Part shown: positions 51,269-60,830 of the stretch, piece by piece
How positions within the stretch are numbered: position 1 is the first letter of the stretch
Layout of the letters: each line of letters opens with the position of its first letter
Source of the DNA: Candidatus Tiddalikarchaeum anstoanum
Lineage (GTDB): Archaea; Nanobdellota; Nanobdellia; Tiddalikarchaeales; Tiddalikarchaeaceae
Direction of reading: 5' to 3'
Assembly (NCBI GenBank): GCA_902385255.1
Contig: CABMEV010000008.1
Location: forward strand, 1-62,639
DNA: 62,639 bases
The notes under the pieces: model-generated
Told to the model about the DNA's origin: nothing
The model's input: the letters and a program-made list of their open reading frames with translations, nothing else
Database searches by the model: none
Position numbers and translations under genes: made by a program

Positions 51269-51910
51269 ATGCCAGATAATGATATACTTGCAAATTTACT
51301 GCTCGGCGGCTTAGGAGGCTACTCTCTTAGCAAGGCTAACTATGCAGGATGGGAGAGTTTTATCAAAGTAGCCGAGGAGAGACTGTCACACCTCATATAC
51401 TTCAAAGTGATTATACCTGTAGGATTATTCGTCAAAATCCCGCTCTCAAAGCAGTGGTATGCTGAAGGATTCAGGTCATACATCTTCGGACTCCCTAACG
51501 CGTCACTGCCCATGCTGTTTAAAAGCATGGAAATGGCTCTTAAGGAAAAATATTCTGAAGTTGAAAATAAGAAACCAGACAAGTTAAGCAACGGACAACT
51601 AATAACCTGGGCTGAACAATTCTTAAAGGAGAACACGGAGATAGCGCAGGGATTAAGGATATTAAGGAATATATTACAGCATGAGAACAGCTCCATAAAA
51701 GAACAGCAAAGCATAGATGCGATTAGGTATATCTCTGAAATGCTTAACTTATTATACCCTTATGATGAGGCGAAGCTTAATTTCACATGCTTGCACTGCG
51801 GAAAACAAAACAGTGCAGACCTAAAAAGCAAGGACAACTTCTTAGGAAACACTTTCAACATAGTATGCTCAAATTGCAGGAATAATATACAGTTTAGGAA
51901 CATTATCTAA
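51269..51910 (+). CDS. hypothetical protein with C-terminal zinc ribbon, 213 aa
   Basis: The N-terminal 165 residues are helical and unrecognised. The last 45 form a zinc ribbon: CLHC (about 173-176) and CSNC (about 199-202) with beta strands between. Such ribbons bind nucleic acid or protein. The PHP gene follows 12 bases later on the same strand, so the two may be co-transcribed. Confidence 0.7.
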   Translation: MPDNDILANLLLGGLGGYSLSKANYAGWESFIKVAEERLSHLIYFKVIIPVGLFVKIPLSKQWYAEGFRSYIFGLPNASLPMLFKSMEMALKEKYSEVENKKPDKLSNGQLITWAEQFLKENTEIAQGLRILRNILQHENSSIKEQQSIDAIRYISEMLNLLYPYDEAKLNFTCLHCGKQNSADLKSKDNFLGNTFNIVCSNCRNNIQFRNII

Positions 51911-51921
51911 GAGGGAAAAAA

Positions 51922-52593
51922 ATGAAGGTTTATTATTTCATAATTATGGCAGTTATTATTATGGTATTTCTCGGATTTTACAAAGTCGGATATTTTTCAG
52001 AAAGTGGAGTGAAAGGTCCTGGCTTTTATACAGGCAACCTGCACACTCACACTATTGCAAGCGATGGGAATGCTGATTATAACACTATGATAGATGAAGC
52101 TGTAAGATTAGGGTTTGATTTTATAGCACTAACAGACCATAACACGATTAGTCCAACAACAATATTACTATGCCCATTGGATAAGAGAATACTATGCATT
52201 ATTGGTGAGGAAGTTACAACAACAGACGGCCACTTATTGGCAATAGGCATAAAACAAGTAATACCTAACGGATTAAGCGCCAACGAGACAGTAAGCCTCA
52301 TTCATGAACAAGAAGGATTAGCGATTCCTGCACATCCTGGAGGAGTTTATATCAGCGCTGAATTATTAAGGACTATTAATTTTGACGCTGTCGAGTGCAA
52401 CCTTTCAGTAAATCCGTCAGAGCAGGAAACAGGCTGCAACAATACTTACTCAAAAGTGTACAACTCAGACGCCCATAATACGGAGATGCTGTCATTAGGC
52501 GCGAATAACTGCTATTTGGCTAACCTGACTTGGCAGTCATTAAAAGACAGCATTAAAATAGGCAACTGCACATTAGTCTCGTCAAGAATATAA
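51922..52593 (+). CDS. membrane-anchored PHP-domain phosphoesterase, 223 aa
   Basis: An N-terminal span (residues 4-21) is followed by a PHP metal-dependent hydrolase domain: GNLHTHTIASDG (first HxH), ALTDHNTIS, CIIGEEVTTTDGH, IPAHPGG and YNSDAHN. These His/Asp/Glu residues bind two or three metals. The C-terminus keeps SDAH, so the metal site is nearly complete. N-terminal anchoring and NAS/NET/NLT sequons suggest the enzyme faces outside. The substrate is a phosphoester, not known further. Confidence 0.88.
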   Translation: MKVYYFIIMAVIIMVFLGFYKVGYFSESGVKGPGFYTGNLHTHTIASDGNADYNTMIDEAVRLGFDFIALTDHNTISPTTILLCPLDKRILCIIGEEVTTTDGHLLAIGIKQVIPNGLSANETVSLIHEQEGLAIPAHPGGVYISAELLRTINFDAVECNLSVNPSEQETGCNNTYSKVYNSDAHNTEMLSLGANNCYLANLTWQSLKDSIKIGNCTLVSSRI

Positions 52594-52617
52594 ATACGAG
52601 AATCATAAAAGAAAGGT

Positions 52618-53022
52618 ATGAAATTCGCTGAATATTTCATAAAAGGAAAGAATTATTTCATCACAATTATTGTAATAACATTACTGCAAGTGTTAGCAAC
52701 ACTATTCGCATTATACCCTAAAGGATTAATCGACCCGGTCGGAATAATTAAGATATTAATCGTTGGTTATGCTGCTTATAAATTAAAGTTAGGAATTAAA
52801 GAATCAGCAATGTTCGGAGCATTATTGTTTGTATCAATAATATGGTACGTGCCTTTCGTAATACCTGGAATTGTACTCTCAGCAGGCGTGCTGAATTTAA
52901 CGCTAGTAATAATAATTGACGTATTAGCCAATATGGCGATTTATGTGAGTTCAGGAATAGTTGGAAACTTGTTCGCGATAAGGATGATGAAGAATAAAGC
53001 AGGAAAAATAAAGAAGAGATAA
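52618..53022 (+). CDS. membrane protein, four to five spans, 134 aa
   Basis: Hydrophobic spans at about residues 13-33, 40-58, 62-82 and 88-122, with a short basic tail (KNKAGKIKKR). No family recognised. It follows the PHP gene by 24 bases, perhaps in the same transcript. Confidence 0.68.
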   Translation: MKFAEYFIKGKNYFITIIVITLLQVLATLFALYPKGLIDPVGIIKILIVGYAAYKLKLGIKESAMFGALLFVSIIWYVPFVIPGIVLSAGVLNLTLVIIIDVLANMAIYVSSGIVGNLFAIRMMKNKAGKIKKR

Positions 53023-53030
53023 AACTTTTT

Positions 53031-53639
53031 TTATAGTTCGCTCTTTAATAATATCTTCCTGGTTTGGCCGTAGTCTTTTTTATCAATAATACCCTTTGAT
53101 TCCAATGAATCTGTTATCCTAAAAATCTTAACCTTGGTGAGCCCGGATTGTACTGTAAGCTCTTTCTGGGTTATGTCTCCATTATTCTTCAGTATGATAT
53201 CAAGAATCAGTTTCTCATCCGGTGTAAGCAATGCTTCGGTGGTTTTCTTGATGACTAACTGCGTTCTCTTAGTGGTCGTCAGGGAATGAATAGTCAGTCC
53301 TGCAAGCACCAATACTATGCCTGTTATCAAAAGGAGCACGTTGTTGTTGAACGTGAAAAATCGCGCAAAACTTATAGGATCAACCCGAGGTGGATGCATT
53401 TCAAATGTATTGCTAAAATTTTGAACTGAGTTATTAACCACAGGATGCTGGCTGAATGCGGCATTAACAAACCCCGATGAATTATTGTTTGAAGCATTGC
53501 TATAATTTGATATGAAATCTTCAATAAAGAAATGAAGATATACTGAGAATATGATGCAAAAACCTCCGAGTATGAAGCATGCAAACATGATGACTTCTGC
53601 AAATCTTATAGTACGCTTAATGGTTTCAAATGGTTTCAT
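53031..53639 (-). CDS. membrane-bound winged-helix regulator, 202 aa
   Basis: Two spans (about residues 13-37 and 98-117) enclose an Asn/Ser-rich outer domain of about 60 residues. The C-terminal 75 residues form a MarR-like winged helix (LTPDEKLILDIILKNNGDIT, QKELTVQSGLTKVKIFRITD, LESKGIIDKKDYG). A one-component regulator that senses outside and binds DNA inside is the natural reading. It is divergent from the MacB-like operon, with only about 36 bases between starts, so it probably controls that operon. Confidence 0.85.
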   Translation of the reverse strand: MKPFETIKRTIRFAEVIMFACFILGGFCIIFSVYLHFFIEDFISNYSNASNNNSSGFVNAAFSQHPVVNNSVQNFSNTFEMHPPRVDPISFARFFTFNNNVLLLITGIVLVLAGLTIHSLTTTKRTQLVIKKTTEALLTPDEKLILDIILKNNGDITQKELTVQSGLTKVKIFRITDSLESKGIIDKKDYGQTRKILLKSEL

Positions 53640-53662
53640 GAAACATATAAGGATGGTTACAT

Positions 53663-53674
53663 GCTTATAAATAT
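53663..53674. promoter_or_regulatory. shared TATA region between regulator and ABC operon
   Basis: CTTATAAATATA can act in both directions. Read minus, TTTATAAG lies about 27 bases before the regulator ATG at 53639. Read plus, TTATAAATA lies about 20 bases before the ATG at 53688 and 8 before 53676. Both transcripts would be leaderless, and a repressor here would control both. Confidence 0.5.
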
Positions 53675-53675
53675 A

Positions 53676-54458
53676 ATGAAAACCATTATGGAGCTGAAGA
53701 ATGTCAAGAAGCAGTATAAACTTAGCGAAGGAAACTACGTCAAGGCGCTTAAAGGCATTAACCTGAAAATAAATGAGGGTGAATTCGTGACCATATTCGG
53801 CCCGAGCGGATGCGGGAAAAGCACGCTAATGCACATAATGGGATTACTTGACAAACCTACAGAGGGAACAGTTTATATTAACAGTCAAGATACTAAAGAA
53901 TTAAATAGTAATGGCTTAACTGCATTAAGAAGCCAGACAATAGGCTTCGTTTTCCAATCTTTTTTTCTAACACCTAATCTCACTGCTTTAGAAAATGTAG
54001 AATTCCCAATGGTATTAAACAACCAAAATGAACATGAACGGGTTAAAAGGGCAAAAGAACTTTTAAAAAAAATGGAGCTTAGCGAACGCGCAAATCACTT
54101 ACCTTTCCAGTTAAGTGGAGGACAGAAACAAAGAGTTGCCATTGCGAGGGCATTAGCAAATAATCCAAAAATATTATTAGCAGACGAGCCGACAGGTAAT
54201 CTTGACTCAAAAACAGGTGAAGAAGTAATAAAACTTTTCAAGGAATTGTGGAGACAGGGAACTACATTGGTAGTTATCACTCATGATTCAAATCTTGCAA
54301 GCCAAGCTCCAAGAACAATTCACATGATGGATGGAGAAATGGTTAAAGACGAAAAAAATTATGCTCATATTAAGGAATTAATAAAGGAGACTAAGAAAAT
54401 TGACGCTCATCATAAAGCATTTGATGTTAAAAACAAAGGAGGTGAAATGCAAAGATGA
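53676..54458 (+). CDS. ABC transporter ATP-binding protein, MacB/LolD-like, 260 aa
   Basis: ATPase of a MacB-type exporter. Walker A GPSGCGKST (near residue 35), Q-loop FVFQSFFLTPNLTALENV, signature LSGGQKQRVAIARAL, Walker B ILLADEPTGNLDSKTGEE and switch His in VVITHD. The C-terminal 40 residues are charged and extra. Start is uncertain: ATG at 53676 or, to fit the TATA box, 53688; 53661 is open too. Its end overlaps the next gene by 4 bases (ATGA). Confidence 0.94.
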   Translation: MKTIMELKNVKKQYKLSEGNYVKALKGINLKINEGEFVTIFGPSGCGKSTLMHIMGLLDKPTEGTVYINSQDTKELNSNGLTALRSQTIGFVFQSFFLTPNLTALENVEFPMVLNNQNEHERVKRAKELLKKMELSERANHLPFQLSGGQKQRVAIARALANNPKILLADEPTGNLDSKTGEEVIKLFKELWRQGTTLVVITHDSNLASQAPRTIHMMDGEMVKDEKNYAHIKELIKETKKIDAHHKAFDVKNKGGEMQR

Positions 54459-55822
54459 GGAAACAAATAATACTTGTACTTTTATTAATGATTAGTACAA
54501 CGGTGACTTTTGCAGCAATAACACCTGCAATGCAGATTACAACTGAGCAAACAAATATGCAGCCAGGAGGAACAGGTTATTTGACGTTAACTTTGTCAAA
54601 TACTGGTTCGGGAACAGCGTACGCTACGAAAGTAACATTAAACGGGTTAAGCAATCCGTTAACATCCGATAATTTATGCACTAGTTGTATTTTATATGAC
54701 ACCAATCAAAACACTTGCTTAACATACAGTGATAGTTGCTATTATAATATCGGAGACATAGGTGTAAATAATGCAAAGACATACATAATACCTATAAAAA
54801 TACCTGAGAATATCACATCAGGTTATTATACTGCAAATTTGCAGATAAAATACCAGACTGATGCTTCGGGAACAACATCATACACTGATTATATAGAAAT
54901 AATAAGGATAAATAATTCAGCAAATGATAATTTAGTGATAACAAATGTAGGATTACCTGCAGGTACGATTAATCCAGGTGAAGAGTTTAATCTGACATTA
55001 AGCATTGCTAACATGGGTTCTTCTGATGCAAATAATGTAAGAGTTACACTGGACACAAATAATTTCAACACTATAGGCACGTCCAATATGTTAATAATAG
55101 GTAATATATTAAGCGGTGAAACTAAAACTGTAACCTTCTCATTGCTTAGCGATAATTCATTAACTGCTGGAGTATATCCTGTTGATTCAGTAATAAGTTA
55201 TACCAGCAATGGCCAAGTATTAGCATCTCAGGGGAGTTTTGGTATAAAACTTGGAGGTCAGGACACTAATTTTGCAGTGTATATTAGCAATGTGAGACAA
55301 ACTACCAGTGGTATAAGTTTTGATGCACAATTTGCGAATATTGGATTAATCACTGCTAAATCTGTAGGTGTAACTTTACAATATTTAGGTATGCCTGTAA
55401 ACAGCAATTATATTGGTGATTTAACTTCAGGTTCGTATTCTAAAACTAGTTTTACAATAACAACAGTAAACGCAGCTAATACAACAAATGGTTTTAATAG
55501 AACAAGAAGTGCAAATGGACAGCAGGGTATGAACGCATCAGGATTTTTTAGAAACCAGACAAATATGTCATTTACAGGAACGCAACCCCTGATGTTTGTC
55601 ATAAGTTATACAAACTTGTTAGGCCAAAGAGTAACAACTAATGTTCCTGCTGAATTAAACCTTAATCAGATAACAGGAAGTTCAACCTCCACAACTGCTT
55701 TTAGACAGACAACAACATCTACAACTATAGATATGACAAGCGTTATAAGCTGGGTCTTTATTGGAGGAGTAATAATATTAGTAGTTTACTTCTTCATAAA
55801 ATCAAGGAGGAAAGAAAAGTAA
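54455..55822 (+). CDS. secreted CARDB-type repeat protein with membrane tail, 455 aa
   Basis: Signal peptide (1-21), then beta-sandwich repeats of the CARDB/COG1361 type: NMQPGGTGYLTLTLSNTGSG, then a second unit beginning NPGEEFNLTLSIANMGSSDA. A third unit is weaker. Ser/Thr-rich stalk (SSTSTTAFRQTTTST) and C-terminal span (about 432-450) follow. Placed between an ABC ATPase and its permease, it probably is the external accessory domain of that transporter. Overlaps the upstream gene by ATGA. Confidence 0.85.
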   Translation: MRKQIILVLLLMISTTVTFAAITPAMQITTEQTNMQPGGTGYLTLTLSNTGSGTAYATKVTLNGLSNPLTSDNLCTSCILYDTNQNTCLTYSDSCYYNIGDIGVNNAKTYIIPIKIPENITSGYYTANLQIKYQTDASGTTSYTDYIEIIRINNSANDNLVITNVGLPAGTINPGEEFNLTLSIANMGSSDANNVRVTLDTNNFNTIGTSNMLIIGNILSGETKTVTFSLLSDNSLTAGVYPVDSVISYTSNGQVLASQGSFGIKLGGQDTNFAVYISNVRQTTSGISFDAQFANIGLITAKSVGVTLQYLGMPVNSNYIGDLTSGSYSKTSFTITTVNAANTTNGFNRTRSANGQQGMNASGFFRNQTNMSFTGTQPLMFVISYTNLLGQRVTTNVPAELNLNQITGSSTSTTAFRQTTTSTTIDMTSVISWVFIGGVIILVVYFFIKSRRKEK

Positions 55823-55874
55823 AAAAAGCAAGGGTTTTAACTAAACCCTTCTTTTTGAAATTCTTTTAAAAAAA

Positions 55875-57161
55875 ATGAGATTTAATGATATTATAAATTT
55901 CGCATTTAAAAATGTAGGATTCAAAGGTTTAAGGAGCTGGCTTACAATTATTGGAATAATAGTCGGCATAGCTTCAGTGGTTGGTTTAATGACTTATAGT
56001 GAGAGTATTAGTGCAACGATTAATAACCAGCTTAGCAATTTTAATTCACAAACAATTACAATAAGTCCGGGATCTCCAGTACGGAGTACTGAAACAAGAT
56101 TTATGAGAACAGAAAATGCAGGTTTAAATGGAGGTTTCAGCGCTCCGAGGAGTGCATCTACAACTACAGGTGTACTTAAAGATTCTGATGTTTTAGCCCT
56201 TGAACAAATTGATGGAATAATCGCAGTAAGCCCTCTTTATTCACAGCGTTTAAGTGTAACATATGAAGGGCAAATCGTTAATAATGCAGTTAATTTTATA
56301 ACACCAAGCCAGTACTCAGAGGTTAATACTATAACATTAAGCGACGGGACTTTTCTAAATGATGGTGACAGCCAAATAGTTATAGGTTACGGATTAGCTA
56401 ATAGTTCTTTTAACACGCCAATTAAAGTCGGTGATGAATTATTAATCAGCTCTAAATATTATAAGGTTGAAGGTATACTCGCTGAAGGAGGATTCGGCTC
56501 CAATGATAATTCTATATTAATGGATATAGGACAAGCAAGTATGATAAGTAATTTTAGTAATAGTTATAATAGTATCCAGTTAAAAGCGTCAAGTATTGAT
56601 GTAATCGCTGAATTAACACCTGTAATTACTCAAGTATTAGACAATGAGAGAGGTATAATATCAGGACAGGAAGATTTTCAAGTCTCAAGTTTCACATCTG
56701 TAATTAATAGTGTCTCAACCATGATAAACACGTTATCATTATTCTTAATAGGTATTGCAGCAATTAGTCTGCTGGTTGGAGCAATAAGCATTGCTAATAC
56801 GATGTTTACAAGCGTATTTGAGAAAACGAGGGATATTGGCATAATGAAAGCTTTAGGAGCTAAAGACAGCGATATTCTATCTCTTTTTGTGACAGAATCA
56901 TCAATTATAAGTTTAATTGGTGGTTTGGGTGGGATAGTATTGGGTTTACTTATTGCCCAAGTGCTTGTAAGTTTCTCATCAAATCTGACTTCAATGCAGG
57001 GCGGAGCGGGAAGTAGTGCATTAGCAATGGTTCTTGTTGTAAAGCCCGAACTTATAGCATTAGCATTATTAATTAGTCTGGGTATAGGTATAGTATCGGG
57101 TTATTTACCTGCACGCCAAGCATCAAGATTGAATCCTATAGAAGCAATATGGTATGAATAA
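55875..57161 (+). CDS. ABC transporter permease, MacB/FtsX-like, 428 aa
   Basis: One N-terminal span (residues 20-42; LRSWLTIIGIIVGIASVVG), a 220-residue outer domain, and three C-terminal spans (about 280-305, 345-375, 390-415). The motif FEKTRDIGIMKALGAKDSDI and the ending PARQASRLNPIEAIWYE are standard MacB/FtsX signatures. With the ATPase and the CARDB protein it forms a mechanotransmission-type complex that likely exports or extracts a peptide, lipid or surface component. Confidence 0.94.
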   Translation: MRFNDIINFAFKNVGFKGLRSWLTIIGIIVGIASVVGLMTYSESISATINNQLSNFNSQTITISPGSPVRSTETRFMRTENAGLNGGFSAPRSASTTTGVLKDSDVLALEQIDGIIAVSPLYSQRLSVTYEGQIVNNAVNFITPSQYSEVNTITLSDGTFLNDGDSQIVIGYGLANSSFNTPIKVGDELLISSKYYKVEGILAEGGFGSNDNSILMDIGQASMISNFSNSYNSIQLKASSIDVIAELTPVITQVLDNERGIISGQEDFQVSSFTSVINSVSTMINTLSLFLIGIAAISLLVGAISIANTMFTSVFEKTRDIGIMKALGAKDSDILSLFVTESSIISLIGGLGGIVLGLLIAQVLVSFSSNLTSMQGGAGSSALAMVLVVKPELIALALLISLGIGIVSGYLPARQASRLNPIEAIWYE

Positions 57162-57225
57162 AAACTGCACCATAAATTAAAAGAATAGTTAACTTTTTAA
57201 GAACTGAAAATTGAACCTTTTAGAA

Positions 57226-57765
57226 ATGATGCTTAAACTATTACATCTTGAAGACGTATTGGAAAGAGATGAATTAACTGCATTTAATGAATTATTTAAT
57301 AGTATGAATAACGTATACTGCAGCAATACCTACGAGAAAATAGGATTATTAATGCAAAAATATACTCACAATCTGCATGCAAAGACGTTCTATTTAGACC
57401 TTCAGCAATCAAAGTTTAACATAAGCAAGAAAGGTTATGATTATAAAAGTGTGGACGGCGTAAAAATTATATCACTTCTTTATTATATAATAAAAAAAAC
57501 AAGCAGCAATGAATTGGCGCAGTTAGATGCAGCGTACGAATTCGTGCACGACTGCATATTAAGAACGAACTTTAGAAATACCAGCAATAAAGCAGTGCCA
57601 ATTGATATAGATTTTCCAATAATAAGGCACTGGATTAAAAATAATTTCTTCAAGAAAAACATAAAATATTATTTATGGTGTGATGAATTCGGAGACAATG
57701 TTAAATTTTTAAGCCCAGTCAAAGTAATAAAAAGTTTAAATTATTCACCGCGGAATACTCCGTAA
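57226..57765 (+). CDS. hypothetical protein, 179 aa
   Basis: No family recognised. Helical, soluble, no signal peptide. ATG at 57226 is used (MMLKLLHLEDVL); the frame extends five codons to a TTG at 57211. The last 25 bases overlap the convergent pyrC gene. Confidence 0.62.
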   Translation: MMLKLLHLEDVLERDELTAFNELFNSMNNVYCSNTYEKIGLLMQKYTHNLHAKTFYLDLQQSKFNISKKGYDYKSVDGVKIISLLYYIIKKTSSNELAQLDAAYEFVHDCILRTNFRNTSNKAVPIDIDFPIIRHWIKNNFFKKNIKYYLWCDEFGDNVKFLSPVKVIKSLNYSPRNTP

Positions 57766-58949
57766 AGGCTTGGCAAAGTCTCCCCAATCCACGGCGAATC
57801 CGAAGCAAGTGATGCTAAGTCAGTGCTCGTTGTCATCCTTCCTTCCATGTTTAAAACTATGGCCATTAAAGGATTACCTTCCTTAATCTCCCAGGAAGGC
57901 TTCAGGTTCAAACTTGCAGCATTAAGCAATTTCTGCTGATTAACTCCTTTATTGATAAGCCATCCTAAAACTCCGCAGTCGTAAGAAGGCATGCCTGACA
58001 ATTGCTTCGTTATCTTCTCATCATGATTGTGAGGTGCGTGATCTGAAACTAAGTAATCAATAACTCCGTCATTCAATCCTTTGATTAATGCCAGTCTGTC
58101 CTCCTCGGTTTTAATTGAAGGATTGCACTTTATCAGGGATTTCTTAGTGTTAAAATCCTCCTTGTTAAAATACAAGTACTGGTATGCTGTTTCGCAGAAT
58201 AAATTCTTATTATTTTTCTTGCCGCTCTGGACAATGTTTAATCCTTCCTTGCTGCTAAGGTGGCATATGACAAATGACAAGTCAGGCCTTTTAGGCAGTA
58301 CTTCTTCAACAACGAATCTTACACCTTCCTCTTCGACAATGTTAGGCCGCGCATCGTAATGAGTTATGGGATTTGACGGGTTCCAATTACTGCTGTAATC
58401 TTTCAAAAGTTTCGGGTCTTCGCAGTGAATCCTAATCTCAGCGTTTTTTGGCAGCATTAATATTTTATCACTAAGCTCGTTATTATTCGTGAAAAAACCA
58501 GAGCCTACGCTTTCAGACTGGAAAGCTTTAAACTTATTATTGCAATGCTCAGCCATCTTGAATAATTCATTAGCATTGCTTTTCGGGGTAAGAAGGCCGT
58601 AAACGCTTGTTTTTATATGTGCAGTATTGGAAATTATAGCATTGTAAAGTATTAACTTCTCGGCTGAGTCGAGTGGAGGAGACGTGTTAGGCATGGCAGC
58701 GGCGCCAAGAACTCCTGTGGATAATAAATGGTACGTCCCGCTCATCACTGTTTCCTTGTAACTCTGGTCCAAGTCCCTTAAATGAACGTGCGAGTCGAAA
58801 ATCCCGGAAGTAAGTATAGAATCCTTTCCTAATTCGTAAAAGGAGTCGTCGCTTAACGAGTTCCCAACTTTCACTATCCTCCCGTTAACTGTCTGCACTT
58901 CGCGTGTCACGAATCCTTCCTTAGATAATACTCTGCCTTTAATTATCAT
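57741..58949 (-). CDS. pyrC: dihydroorotase, 402 aa
   Basis: Closes carbamoyl-aspartate to dihydroorotate, third step of pyrimidine synthesis. Class I enzyme: DSHVHLRDLDQSYKE supplies the HxH metal ligands, GAAAMPNTSPPL the substrate loop, CHLSSKEG a further metal His, and DYLVSDHAPHNHDEK the catalytic Asp and HAPH. Length is normal. Its start overlaps the pyrD-pyrK stop by 4 bases (ATGA), so the two are coupled. Confidence 0.95.
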   Translation of the reverse strand: MIIKGRVLSKEGFVTREVQTVNGRIVKVGNSLSDDSFYELGKDSILTSGIFDSHVHLRDLDQSYKETVMSGTYHLLSTGVLGAAAMPNTSPPLDSAEKLILYNAIISNTAHIKTSVYGLLTPKSNANELFKMAEHCNNKFKAFQSESVGSGFFTNNNELSDKILMLPKNAEIRIHCEDPKLLKDYSSNWNPSNPITHYDARPNIVEEEGVRFVVEEVLPKRPDLSFVICHLSSKEGLNIVQSGKKNNKNLFCETAYQYLYFNKEDFNTKKSLIKCNPSIKTEEDRLALIKGLNDGVIDYLVSDHAPHNHDEKITKQLSGMPSYDCGVLGWLINKGVNQQKLLNAASLNLKPSWEIKEGNPLMAIVLNMEGRMTTSTDLASLASDSPWIGETLPSLYGVFRGE

Positions 58950-60655
58950 TCTAGTCCGCCGTCCTTGCCTCTTTTTCTGAAATTCTTAGACTCAAAATAA
59001 GTATAGACTGTTTTTAGGCAAATCCTGTCGCCTTCAGGTCCTGTGTCGCAGGATGAGCATAAACCATAACCTCCGCATTTAAAGTAACTCTCCCAGTTCT
59101 CAATTATACGTTTTGGGTCTACCCCTTCCTTAACTGCCCACATGGCTACAGCTTTTATCATAGGTTCAGGCCCGCAGGTTATTATATAATCATACATTCT
59201 TGCGTTAATATTGGATAAGTCTATCTTAGCTCCAAGTCTCACTTTATAATTCGCAGTTAATTTTAATCTCTCTTCAATGTTTGACAAGATTTCAGTATTA
59301 TCTTTATATGCTGCTATGCAGTCTATGTTCGCGTCTATCTTCTCTGCTAAGTCTGTAAGCGAGGCGATGCCGCAGCCTCCTCCAATCAATAATAACTTCT
59401 TGCCTTTTAATGATTCAATATCGTAGCCGTTTCCTTTAGGACCTCTAATATACATTTTGTCAGATTCTGTTAAGCTTGTTAGGACAGTGCTTGTTTCCCC
59501 TCTTCTCTTTATAGTAATAGTATTATTGCCTGACATTGTAAAAGGTCTCTCCATAGGGTTATTATTCTTATCCCAAACCATAGCCATAACGTACTGGCCG
59601 GGTGTGTGGTTTAAATTGTTTTTTAACACTAATGTGTACGTATCTGCTGATTCCTTGATTGTGCGTTCTACTTCAAACTCTTTATGCTCATCATTTATTA
59701 CTGTCAAATAGCCGTTTTTTATAACTTCATTCCACCATAATGGTTCTTTGAAAGGTAAATAGGGTGCTTTGACAGCGCCGCATCTTAATTTTTCAATAAG
59801 GTTTGATATTTCTTTTTTCGATTTTCCTGCGAACACTGAGCCTAATTGTATGGTATTAGCGCCTATAGAAAACGCTCTCTTAACATCTTCTACTGTGCTT
59901 ACTCCTCCGCTGATATTTATTGGAAATGATTCATTCTCCAGTCTCGCATTGTAAACATTGTATACTGCGTGTTCGAACAATAACTGTCCTGATAATCCTC
60001 CTTTCAGTATTGGTTTGTTTGAGTACTTGTTTATCACAAGGCACGGCACTGTGTTGTAAAATGTGGCAGCGTCAGCGCCAGCCTCTTCTAATGGATTGAT
60101 GAAATTTGCCGCATTAACCAAAGGGCTAAATTTTATGTTCACTTTCTTGGATGTTATATTCTTTAACACCCTGACTGAAGAAATTATGTTGGATAAATCA
60201 TTGGTTGAACAACTCTCTCCCGGTTTTGTGTTCGGGCAGGACTTGTTAACTTCAAATCCTTTTATCTTTTTATATGATTCAGCGTCAGCTTCGAATAAGT
60301 TTACTATCCTTTCTAGCTCTGCATCGTTTTGTCCGAATATTGAAACTATAATGGGAGTATTTCCTTTGTAATCATTGAAGTCGGCAATCATCTTCTTAAC
60401 CCCTGGGTTTGGAAGACCCATCCTGTTAACGAAGTATTCCTTGCCTTCGTAGACGCCGTGAACCATTACTGGAGGATTCCATCCGTTCCTTCCTAATTCG
60501 CCATTCCAGTACTTGGCTCTTAACACTTCACTCATTGAAGACATATCATCAGGACCGTTTAATCCTATGCTCTTAGTTACGAATTCGTCAAATCCTAAAT
60601 CTGCATAAGTGACCCAGTTTAGGATGCCTGCACCGTTAGAAAGTTTAAAATTCAT
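58946..60655 (-). CDS. pyrD: dihydroorotate dehydrogenase fused to PyrK electron-transfer subunit, 569 aa
   Basis: The first 300 residues are a class 1B-like dehydrogenase barrel (VNKSCPNTKPGES with catalytic Cys, INISGGVSTVEDV, GANTIQLGSVFAG). The last 230 are PyrK: FAD domain NHTPGQYVMAM and ERPFTMSG; NAD domain KLLLIGGGCGIASL and ITCGPEPMI; and a 2Fe-2S-type Cys set KCGGYGLCSSCDTG with a later RICLKT. In class 1B enzymes these are separate proteins, so this single chain would pass electrons from dihydroorotate to NAD. It lies directly upstream of pyrC. Confidence 0.94.
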   Translation of the reverse strand: MNFKLSNGAGILNWVTYADLGFDEFVTKSIGLNGPDDMSSMSEVLRAKYWNGELGRNGWNPPVMVHGVYEGKEYFVNRMGLPNPGVKKMIADFNDYKGNTPIIVSIFGQNDAELERIVNLFEADAESYKKIKGFEVNKSCPNTKPGESCSTNDLSNIISSVRVLKNITSKKVNIKFSPLVNAANFINPLEEAGADAATFYNTVPCLVINKYSNKPILKGGLSGQLLFEHAVYNVYNARLENESFPINISGGVSTVEDVKRAFSIGANTIQLGSVFAGKSKKEISNLIEKLRCGAVKAPYLPFKEPLWWNEVIKNGYLTVINDEHKEFEVERTIKESADTYTLVLKNNLNHTPGQYVMAMVWDKNNNPMERPFTMSGNNTITIKRRGETSTVLTSLTESDKMYIRGPKGNGYDIESLKGKKLLLIGGGCGIASLTDLAEKIDANIDCIAAYKDNTEILSNIEERLKLTANYKVRLGAKIDLSNINARMYDYIITCGPEPMIKAVAMWAVKEGVDPKRIIENWESYFKCGGYGLCSSCDTGPEGDRICLKTVYTYFESKNFRKRGKDGGLE

Positions 60656-60830
60656 AGTTAAACAAGAAAACAGCGGTTTTAAAATAATTGTCTTAACCAG
60701 GAAGAAGTAAAATAATTCAAGATGAAAATGTATAAATCTGTTTGTATTTTAAAAAATTATATATCATGAATGATTAGTGAATATAAGATATAATTCCTTT
60801 AAAATCGTTGAAAATTCAGTAAATAATTGA

